Source: CAZTZY01 sp964617765 (GTDB taxonomy: Bacteria; Pseudomonadota; Gammaproteobacteria; Pseudomonadales; DT-91). Taken from it: DNA of 11,652 nt. Both the position numbers and the translations under genes were made by a program. Where the stretch lies: the NCBI GenBank assembly GCA_964617765.1, contig CAZTZY010000091.1, positions 1 to 11,652 of the forward strand, given 5' to 3'. Below, piece by piece: positions 6,481 through 11,652 of this stretch (position 1 is its first letter; every line of letters begins with the position of its first letter). The notes below the pieces were generated by a model, which saw nothing but the letters and a program-made list of their open reading frames with translations, searched no databases and was not told where the DNA came from.

Positions 6481-7455
6481 TTAAATTTTTTGTGCAATGA
6501 TTGTTGCCCTTTTGGGAGCAGGGTAGCCTTCAATCGTTTTATTAATATCAACGGGGTTGAGAAAATCCTTTAATGACTGAAACGTCATCCACTGAGTAGT
6601 TCGTTGTTCGGTTATTGAAGTCTGATCAATATTAATTGTACGAATATGGGTAAAGCCAACTCGTGCTAACCATTTCTCCAAAGCCGCAACACTGGGTAAA
6701 AACCATACGTTGCGCATTTGTGCATAACGATCCCTGGGCATAAAAACGGTATTCTCATCTCCGTCGATAACCAGCGTTTCCAGAATTAATTCACCACCGC
6801 TTCGCAGTGCCTGTTTGAGTTCTTCCAGATGATCGAACGGAGAACGACGATGATATAAAACACCCATAGAAAATACGCTATCAAATAACTGCATATTGGG
6901 CGGTAAATCTTCACACATCAATGGGAGTAAAAAAACCGGTTCTTTAGGCATATAGCGTTTAAACACAGAAAACTGGAACAAAAACTTGGCCATTGGATCA
7001 ATGCCGAGTACAAAGCTGGCTCCAGCTCCACGAATACGCCAGCAGTGATAGCCACTTCCGCAGCCAACATCTAACACTTTTCTATTGGTTAAGTCGCTGA
7101 TATGAGGAGATATCCTCTGCCATTTCAAGTCAGAGCGCCATTCGGTATCAATGTGAATATCAAACAACTGGTAAGGGCCTTTACGCCATGGATGTAATTG
7201 CATCAGTTTTTTTTGCAGGTTAACTTTTTCATCGATATTTAAAGTGGTGTTGCAATGAATGGTTATTGCATCGGTATTTAGTTCATAACCGAAATTGGTA
7301 ACTTCTGGTAAGGAATCGATAACATTTTGCCATTCTTGCCATTCCCCGAAACTGCGATGGGATGTGCGCGCATTAATGGCTTGCTGTAATGCGTCACTGA
7401 ATGAGCCTAATTCGTTATTTTGAATAGCTTCGAAAAAGTCGATGTGATTGTTCAT
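6481..7455 (-). CDS. cmoB: tRNA U34 carboxymethyltransferase CmoB
   Basis: This 324-residue protein (E. coli CmoB is 323) follows the E. coli sequence closely. CmoB transfers a carboxymethyl group from carboxy-S-adenosylmethionine to 5-hydroxyuridine at position 34 of tRNAs, giving cmo5U and broader codon reading. Visible features are the HPWRKGPYQLF lead-in with Lys92, DTEWRSDLKW (103-112), and the Rossmann glycine loop LDVGCGSGYH (128-137). They continue with GIDP (151-154), MGVLYHRRSP (197-206), VIDGDENTVF, DRYAQMRNVWFLPS and the final EGYPAPKRA. cmoA, which makes the cofactor and often sits beside cmoB, is not in this window. The N-terminal 30 residues differ more from E. coli, as expected. 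The gene is divergent from the transporter across a 192-base gap. Confidence 0.95.
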   Translation of the reverse strand: MNNHIDFFEAIQNNELGSFSDALQQAINARTSHRSFGEWQEWQNVIDSLPEVTNFGYELNTDAITIHCNTTLNIDEKVNLQKKLMQLHPWRKGPYQLFDIHIDTEWRSDLKWQRISPHISDLTNRKVLDVGCGSGYHCWRIRGAGASFVLGIDPMAKFLFQFSVFKRYMPKEPVFLLPLMCEDLPPNMQLFDSVFSMGVLYHRRSPFDHLEELKQALRSGGELILETLVIDGDENTVFMPRDRYAQMRNVWFLPSVAALEKWLARVGFTHIRTINIDQTSITEQRTTQWMTFQSLKDFLNPVDINKTIEGYPAPKRATIIAQKI

Positions 7456-7647
7456 GGGTATTTGCAGGTTATGCTATTGGTAATATCGTTTAAATTGTCC
7501 CCGGCATTTTTTAACAATACGAAAGCATCAACCTGTTTGAAAATATCGGTACAAGGGGTATTCAATTCATTCACGGCTATAGTATCTGGTAAAAAAACCT
7601 ATTTTATATAAGATGGCCATCATTCGCTAATTCTTCCGGGGATATCC
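7456..7647. other. Intergenic region between divergent cmoB and CDF transporter
   Basis: This 192-base AT-rich gap must hold the promoters of two divergent genes. A TATATA at 7605-7610 is a possible -10 for the transporter but lacks a fitting -35. The transporter ribosome site is the GGGGA just before its ATG. I see no metal-sensor palindrome, riboswitch-like structure or convincing terminator. Confidence 0.4.
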
Positions 7648-8556
7648 ATGTCAGCGCAAGGTGATTCACTAAAAAGTATCGTTTATGCATTATCTGCCAA
7701 TGGTGCCATTGCCTTGGCAAAATTTGTGGCGGCGTTTATTACCGGTTCAGGTTCGATGCTGGCAGAAGCTATTCATTCGAGTTCAGATTGTGGTAATCAA
7801 TTGTTGTTATTGTTTGGCATGAAACAGTCCAAACAAGCACCCAATGATGATTATCCTTTGGGGTATGGCAAGGAAACCTATTTTTGGTCATTCGTGGTAG
7901 CCATCATGCTTTTTAGTTTGGGCGGGCTATTTTCGATTTATGAAGGCATCCATAAATTACACAATCCTGAGCCACTCTTGCATGTGTGGGTGGCAATAGC
8001 AGTGTTGATTTTTGCAATAATTGCAGAAGCGGCTTCTATGTGGGGATGTTTGCGGGAGGTAAATAAATCCCGTGGTGATCGTAATTTATGGCAATGGTTT
8101 CAGCAAACCCGGCAAAGTGAATTACTGGTGATATTCGGTGAAGATTTGGCAGCATTGTTAGGTTTGATTTTTGCCTTGATAGCCATCAGCCTGGCATTGA
8201 TTACAGGAAACCCAATGTTTGATGCGGTGGGTGGTATTGTCATCGGCAGTTTTTTGATCGTTATTGCATTTCTGGTCGCTATAGAAGTGAAAGCCTTGCT
8301 GGTCGGGCAGGGTGTTGATCCTTACCGGAAAAAGGAAATGCAATCTTTTTTACACGAGCAAGATGCTATTGAAAATGTTTTTAATCTGTTAACTCTGCAG
8401 ATGGGTACAGATGTAATGGTGGCTATCAAGGCTAAAATGCATGATCGAGGTTCAGCTTTGTCATTGATTAATGACATTAATGCCATTGAAGTAAAGTTCA
8501 AACAGAACTTTCCGGAAGTGAAATGGTTATTCTTTGAGCCGGATATCCTTGATTGA
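7648..8556 (+). CDS. Cation diffusion facilitator (CDF) family transporter
   Basis: This 302-residue inner-membrane protein has six predicted membrane segments followed by a cytoplasmic C-terminal domain (about 220-302), the usual CDF layout. CDF proteins export divalent metals, commonly zinc, in exchange for protons. The TM2 metal site reads AIHSSSDCGNQ (His43 and Asp47, HxxxD). The TM5 site reads FGEDLAALLG (Glu165, Asp166), which resembles the SLC30A9-like branch rather than the HxxxD/DxxxD pair of ZitB or FieF. The loop YPLGYGKETYFW (69-80) is also typical of that branch. An insertion with an RNLWQWFQQTRQSE helix (145-158) lies between TM4 and TM5. The metal is not deducible. No regulator is adjacent. 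It converges with the DsbA-fold gene, with 49 bases between them. Confidence 0.9.
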   Translation: MSAQGDSLKSIVYALSANGAIALAKFVAAFITGSGSMLAEAIHSSSDCGNQLLLLFGMKQSKQAPNDDYPLGYGKETYFWSFVVAIMLFSLGGLFSIYEGIHKLHNPEPLLHVWVAIAVLIFAIIAEAASMWGCLREVNKSRGDRNLWQWFQQTRQSELLVIFGEDLAALLGLIFALIAISLALITGNPMFDAVGGIVIGSFLIVIAFLVAIEVKALLVGQGVDPYRKKEMQSFLHEQDAIENVFNLLTLQMGTDVMVAIKAKMHDRGSALSLINDINAIEVKFKQNFPEVKWLFFEPDILD

Positions 8557-8605
8557 AATGATCAATATTACATGGATAATGAAACGTCTGTCAGAGTCTT
8601 TATTT

Positions 8606-9277
8606 TCAACACCACGAATGTTGTTTGTGTGGACTGTTGATCAGTTCCCTGATGTTGGCCTGAATAATTTTGTAGCCAACATTGCCAGTGAGGCGTTGCC
8701 GGTCTTCATTGAAAATGAGGGTGGGGCTGGATTTAACGCTCATCTCCATGGCCATTTTCATATCTTCAGATAAAGCTGCAAAGGCTGATCCATTCTCTAA
8801 CAGACTTTTTAATTTGGTTAACGGTAAATTCTGATTTTTGACGATATTATCCAAAATTGATGAATTAGATATGTCTGCGCATTCAGTAAAAAATGCATCA
8901 CGAAATGCCAGGCTTAATAGTGCGGGCCCACCGGCAATGCATTGGCCATCTTGTTCCAGGAGTTTAACAGCACTGAGATATAGATGAGCCGGCAGGGAAG
9001 AGTGAGGCGTATTTTTTATCCAGATATTTTCATGAAGCTGGATATGTTCAAACGGTTTGGCTACAGTGCGAACATGATTTGCATAGCCTTGAAAGCCGCC
9101 TTTCTCTTGCCATTGTTGATCGATTTTTTTATGGGTATGGCCAAACACGGGAAAATAATGTGATTGAATTTTTACACTATTGCCAAACTCTGCGTGGAGT
9201 TCATTTATGCGAGCCTGCGCAATGTAGGCCCAAATACAGAGGATGTCGGTAAAGTAATCAATGGTAATAACTGGCAT
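8606..9277 (-). CDS. DsbA-fold family protein with a single active-site Cys (CxxA)
   Basis: This 223-residue cytoplasmic protein belongs to the DsbA-like superfamily branch that includes FrnE, 2-hydroxychromene-2-carboxylate isomerase and kappa-class GST. The opening strand and helix start read DYFTDILCIWAYIAQARINEL, with Cys14 and Ala17 at the CxxC positions. The cis-proline loop is SSPTLIFNE (Pro185). The FrnE form is CPWC; isomerases and GSTK have Ser at the first position. This protein keeps the first Cys but lacks the second, so a classical dithiol-disulfide reaction is unlikely. A glutathione-linked transferase, isomerase or monothiol role fits better, by inference. There is no signal peptide. 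The start is supported by GAGGA seven bases before the ATG. It lies 39 bases after the 149-residue gene and is probably the last gene of the alaA transcript. Confidence 0.85.
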   Translation of the reverse strand: MPVITIDYFTDILCIWAYIAQARINELHAEFGNSVKIQSHYFPVFGHTHKKIDQQWQEKGGFQGYANHVRTVAKPFEHIQLHENIWIKNTPHSSLPAHLYLSAVKLLEQDGQCIAGGPALLSLAFRDAFFTECADISNSSILDNIVKNQNLPLTKLKSLLENGSAFAALSEDMKMAMEMSVKSSPTLIFNEDRQRLTGNVGYKIIQANIRELINSPHKQHSWC

Positions 9278-9316
9278 CTATCAATCCTCGTAGAAGCAAT
9301 TTAAAAGAGGGTGAGT

Positions 9317-9766
9317 TTATAAGGCGCGAGACTGCTCCATAATATGAAATACGATTTTGCTGATTTTAATTGCAGATTGGCTTTTCAGTGCGCGCCTTAA
9401 AACATTAACATTGGTGATGGCTTTTTGGGCAATGTACGGTGTTACATTTTCCAGGTCAGGTTCATCACCAATAATAATGCTGGCCTGGTTTGAAAGAATT
9501 AAAAAACTCTTTTGTGTGAGTACGGCCTGATCCACTGCATCCTGTTTTATGGTTGAATGGAAATTGATATAACCCTGATCTTGCAGCCAAACCATGGCAC
9601 TGAAACAGCTTAAATAGCGTTCGCTGTGCAGACCAAATTCATCAGCGTTGTCTTCCCCGGAAATATCGACCACATAAAGGGTTGTCCGGCGTGGGAAAGA
9701 GGCATACAGGCGAGAAAGTATCAGGCCTATATCGTGATAAAATTCTTCTATGTGTATATCGCCCAT
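9317..9766 (-). CDS. Unrecognised 149-residue protein, possibly winged-helix-like
   Basis: I cannot name a function. The protein has no signal peptide or membrane segment. Its middle section reads like a helix-helix-wing unit: a helix with ILSRLYASFPRR (16-27), the polar GLHSERYLSCFSAMVWLQDQGYI stretch (45-67), then FHSTIKQDAVDQAVLTQKSFLIL (69-91). Recurring in this style are FP near the first helix, DEFGLHSER, a WL..GY turn and VLT. The C-terminal part (105-149) is helical and basic. It starts 19 bases after alaA stops and ends 39 bases before the DsbA-fold gene, so it is probably co-transcribed with both. A DNA-binding role is a guess from the pattern of helices; a small adaptor protein is equally possible. 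Confidence 0.78.
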   Translation of the reverse strand: MGDIHIEEFYHDIGLILSRLYASFPRRTTLYVVDISGEDNADEFGLHSERYLSCFSAMVWLQDQGYINFHSTIKQDAVDQAVLTQKSFLILSNQASIIIGDEPDLENVTPYIAQKAITNVNVLRRALKSQSAIKISKIVFHIMEQSRAL

Positions 9767-9785
9767 TGCAAATTTTCGCTAATAA

Positions 9786-11006
9786 CTAAATTGAAAAATC
9801 ATATTTCTGTAAAAAATTACCGAAACGTTCTATGGCAATTTTCAGGTCATTCACATGGGGTAAAAATACAATCCTTACATGTTGCTTGTCAGGAATATTG
9901 AATGCCGAGCCTTGTACCAGCAGGATTTTTTCTTGTTTCAGGAAATCAAGAATCAGTTTTTCATCATTTTTGACCGGATATAATTTTGGATCGAGTTTAG
10001 GGAATAAGTAAATACTGCCTTTGGGTTTAACGCAGCTGACACCAGGAATGGCATTCAATGCTTCATAGCCAGCGAGCATTTGTTCATATAAACGGCCATT
10101 CGGCAATACCAGATCGTTAATGCTTTGATAACCACCCAATGCGGTTTGTATGGCATATTGAGCAGGTACGTTAGAACATAAACGCATTGAGGCGAGCATA
10201 TTCAAGCCTTCAATATAGCTTTGGCAGTTTTGTTTTTTTCCAGACATGATGATCCAGCCTGAACGGAAGCCTGCCAGGCGGTAAGATTTTGATAGACCAT
10301 TGAAGGTAATGCACAGTGTATGCTCTACCAGTTTGGCCAAATGGATGTGGACAGCACCTTCATAGAGAATGCGGTCGTAAATTTCATCGGCAAAAATAAC
10401 CAGTTGGTGTTCTTCTGCGATAGCAACCAGTTCACGGAGAACTTCTTCAGAATAAACTGCCCCCGTAGGATTGTTAGGATTGATAATAACAATGGCTTTG
10501 GTGTTTTGGTTGATTTTGGCTTTGATATCATTGATATCGGGTTGCCAGCCATTTTCTTCGTCACAGAGATAATGAACAGCCTTGCCCCCGGAAAGATTTA
10601 CGGCAGCGGTCCATAACGGGTAATCAGGTGAGGGGATAAGTACTTCATCACCATTATTCAATAGCGCCTGAGTGGCCATCACAATCAGTTCACTGGCACC
10701 ATTGCCCAAAATGATGTCGTTAATGGTGACATCAAAAATACCGTGTAACTGGCAATCCTGCATAATGGCTTTGCGGGCGCTGAAAATGCCTTTCGACTCG
10801 GAGTAACCCTGGGCAGCCGGCAAGTTACGGATGACATCCTGAATGATTTCATCGGGTGCATCAAAACCAAAGGGGGCTGGGTTGCCCACATTCAATTTGA
10901 TGATGCGGTGACCTTCTTCTTCAAGGCGCAACGCTTCCTGTAATACCGGACCGCGAATGTCATAACATACATTGGATAATTTGTCGGATTTTTTAATGGT
11001 TTTCAT
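9786..11006 (-). CDS. alaA: Alanine-synthesising glutamate-pyruvate aminotransferase AlaA
   Basis: This 406-residue protein (E. coli AlaA is 405) is very close to the E. coli enzyme throughout. It is a fold-type I PLP aminotransferase that makes L-alanine from pyruvate and glutamate in the cytosol. Visible landmarks are NVCYDIRGPVL (12-22), LNVGNPAPFGFDAPDEI (38-54), and the cofactor-stacking region GNGASEL (101-107). Further along are INPNNPTG (175-182, Asn179), FADEIYD (205-211, Asp207 and Tyr210), the Schiff-base lysine Lys240 in NGLSKSYRLAGFR, and ALGGYQSI near the C-terminus. The start at 11006 aligns with the E. coli N-terminus, though the ribosome site is weak. The gene is divergent from msrB, an arrangement also known in Pseudomonas, and is first of a probable three-gene operon. 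Confidence 0.95.
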   Translation of the reverse strand: MKTIKKSDKLSNVCYDIRGPVLQEALRLEEEGHRIIKLNVGNPAPFGFDAPDEIIQDVIRNLPAAQGYSESKGIFSARKAIMQDCQLHGIFDVTINDIILGNGASELIVMATQALLNNGDEVLIPSPDYPLWTAAVNLSGGKAVHYLCDEENGWQPDINDIKAKINQNTKAIVIINPNNPTGAVYSEEVLRELVAIAEEHQLVIFADEIYDRILYEGAVHIHLAKLVEHTLCITFNGLSKSYRLAGFRSGWIIMSGKKQNCQSYIEGLNMLASMRLCSNVPAQYAIQTALGGYQSINDLVLPNGRLYEQMLAGYEALNAIPGVSCVKPKGSIYLFPKLDPKLYPVKNDEKLILDFLKQEKILLVQGSAFNIPDKQHVRIVFLPHVNDLKIAIERFGNFLQKYDFSI

Positions 11007-11038
11007 AATGAGAATTCTAAGCGTAAACAGATATTTTC

Positions 11039-11044
11039 ATTATA
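11039..11044 (-). promoter_or_regulatory. Candidate -10 element for alaA
   Basis: On the minus strand these six bases read TATAAT, a perfect sigma-70 -10, placing a start about 30 bases before the alaA ATG. No good -35 hexamer lies 16-18 bp upstream. The plus strand over the same spot reads TATACT (11041-11046), which could serve msrB, so the 81-bp divergent region may hold two overlapping promoters. Confidence 0.4.
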
Positions 11045-11087
11045 CTGTAAAAAACTGATGTAAGTAGTGATTGTACGAGGCTTTTTT

Positions 11088-11483
11088 ATGGCAAAAATAG
11101 AAAAAACTGAACAGGAATGGCGAGAGCTGCTGGGCGAAAATACCTTTAATGTTTGCCGTAATAAAGGCACCGAGCGACCTTTTACCGGAGAGTATTGGGA
11201 TTGTAAAAAGGAAGGCGTTTATCATTGCCGTGCCTGCGGGCAACCCTTGTTTGATTCCGCCACCAAATATGATTCTGGTAGCGGCTGGCCCAGTTATTAT
11301 CAACCGATCCAGAATGAGGCTGTGGTTTCATTGGCTGATACTTCTCATGGCATGCGCAGGGTTGAGGTATTGTGCAGTGCATGCAGTTCACATTTAGGGC
11401 ATGTATTTGAAGATGGGCCTAAACCCACAGGTCTGCGTTATTGCATCAATTCGGCTTCCATAAAGCTGGAAGATAAATCCTGA
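11088..11483 (+). CDS. msrB: Peptide-methionine (R)-S-oxide reductase MsrB
   Basis: This 131-residue cytosolic enzyme reduces the R form of methionine sulfoxide in proteins, with thioredoxin as the usual donor. It shows the complete MsrB signature: GTERPFTGEYWD (27-38), a first zinc CxxC at Cys47/Cys50, and YDSGSGWPSYYQP (61-73). These are followed by SHGMRRVEV, a second zinc CxxC at Cys96/Cys99, HLGHVFEDGPKPTGLRYCINSAS (102-124), and catalytic Cys119. The resolving Cys found in E. coli (DSGCGWPSF) is Ser65 here. Cys23, just before the GTE motif, may replace it. I chose ATG 11088 because GAGG at 11077-11080 lies seven bases upstream and the protein then begins like its relatives; an in-frame GTG at 11067 is possible but has no support. 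It is divergent from alaA. Confidence 0.95.
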   Translation: MAKIEKTEQEWRELLGENTFNVCRNKGTERPFTGEYWDCKKEGVYHCRACGQPLFDSATKYDSGSGWPSYYQPIQNEAVVSLADTSHGMRRVEVLCSACSSHLGHVFEDGPKPTGLRYCINSASIKLEDKS

Positions 11484-11518
11484 GCCATTTAAAGGGTTTA
11501 AGTGACAAAAATCCTAAT

Positions 11519-11552
11519 GTTGACAGATTTTTGGTGATGTTGGTTGACAGAT
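11519..11552 (+). repeat. Direct repeat GTTGACAGAT, 24-bp period
   Basis: GTTGACAGAT occurs at 11519-11528 and again at 11543-11552. The second copy contains the -35 of the tRNA-Glu promoter. The first has a perfect TTGACA (11520-11525), but I find no good -10 at 16-18 bp from it, so it is more likely a duplicated segment or upstream site than a second promoter. Confidence 0.45.
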
Positions 11553-11572
11553 AAAGCCCGCATTTATAGAAT
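11544..11572 (+). promoter_or_regulatory. Sigma-70 promoter of the tRNA-Glu gene
   Basis: TTGACA (11544-11549, perfect -35), a 17-bp spacer and TAGAAT (11567-11572, 5 of 6) form a near-consensus promoter. The following GCGCGCC (11574-11579) is a GC-rich discriminator of the kind that marks stable-RNA promoters under stringent (ppGpp) control. Transcription would begin near 11580, leaving an 18-base leader before the mature tRNA. Confidence 0.8.
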
Positions 11573-11597
11573 GCGCGCCTCTTACGAAGTTTGCTGC

Positions 11598-11652
11598 GTC
11601 CCCTTCGTCTAGTGGCCTAGGACACTGCCCTTTCACGGCGGTAACAGGGGTT
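11598..11652 (+). tRNA. tRNA-Glu (anticodon UUC), 5' 55 bases
   Basis: The sequence from GTCCCCT onward matches bacterial tRNA-Glu genes almost base for base, including the D arm region and an anticodon stem of CTGCC with GGCGG containing one T-G pair. The loop is CTTTCAC (11630-11636) with anticodon TTC at 11632-11634, which reads GAA and GAG. The window ends in the T arm (ACAGGGGTT), so the 3' T stem, acceptor strand and any CCA are not seen. Further tRNA genes in the same transcript are possible beyond the edge. Confidence 0.95.

Noticed and set aside
7420..7611. 63-codon plus-strand frame before the CDF transporter
   Set aside because: It begins inside cmoB antisense, has no ribosome site and does not resemble a leader peptide; chance opening in AT-rich DNA is more likely.
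8534..8773. 79-codon plus-strand frame across the end of the CDF gene
   Set aside because: Mostly antisense to the DsbA-fold gene, without a ribosome site or recognisable motif.
11486..11504. Hairpin CATTTAAA-GGG-TTTAAGTG after msrB as an intrinsic terminator
   Set aside because: The stem is almost all A-T with one wobble pair, and A-rich rather than T-rich sequence follows, so it lacks the features of a Rho-independent terminator.
1..11652. Mobile element, CRISPR or defence system
   Set aside because: I searched by eye for regularly spaced repeats, terminal inverted repeats, transposase or integrase motifs and toxin-antitoxin pairs and found none. The tRNA-Glu is a possible integration site, but its 3' end is outside the window.

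Overview
The window looks like chromosomal DNA from a gammaproteobacterium with AT-leaning base use. Three things point to the Pseudomonas/Cellvibrio side of the class: a Pseudomonas-type FabY ketosynthase, an alaA gene divergent from msrB, and an Enterobacteria-like CmoB. The taxonomic placement is an inference from protein resemblance. I see no insertion sequence, phage gene, CRISPR array or integrase. Most of the window is core metabolism plus a few poorly characterised genes, and no gene-free stretch exceeds 200 bases.

Layout from left to right. Bases 1-1036 (minus) hold the N-terminal part of a membrane protein: signal peptide, YfiR-type (DUF4154) periplasmic domain, long coiled coil, then the start of a membrane segment. 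It is probably a sensor kinase or similar signalling protein and runs off the window. Next is a GlxA-type AraC regulator (1201-2214, minus), divergent from a plus-strand lipid-flavoured cluster. That cluster is fabY (2337-4190), an unrecognised 143-residue protein (4199-4630), an SRPBCC-fold protein (4747-5244), a YdjA-like nitroreductase (5309-5878) and a PlsC-type acyltransferase (5884-6477). The AraC/fabY intergenic region carries two 11-bp direct repeats exactly 21 bp apart, the classic geometry of an AraC-family operator.

cmoB (6481-7455, minus) meets the acyltransferase tail to tail with only 3 bases between them, and is divergent from a cation diffusion facilitator transporter (7648-8556, plus). 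A minus-strand group follows: alaA (11006-9786), an unrecognised 149-residue protein (9766-9317) and a DsbA-fold protein with a single active-site cysteine (9277-8606). These three read in one direction with 19- and 39-base gaps and are probably one operon. msrB (11088-11483, plus) is divergent from alaA. The window ends inside a tRNA-Glu(UUC) gene that has a near-consensus sigma-70 promoter and a GC-rich discriminator.

Functionally, FabY should start fatty acid synthesis and the acyltransferase may place acyl chains on a lipid. AlaA and MsrB serve amino acid synthesis and repair of oxidised methionine. CmoB and tRNA-Glu belong to translation. I do not see a convincing new defence or mobile system. 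The observations most worth a second look are the 21-bp repeat operator, the odd fabY translation start, the lipid cluster with its unknown small protein, and the non-canonical cysteine arrangements in the DsbA-fold protein and MsrB.
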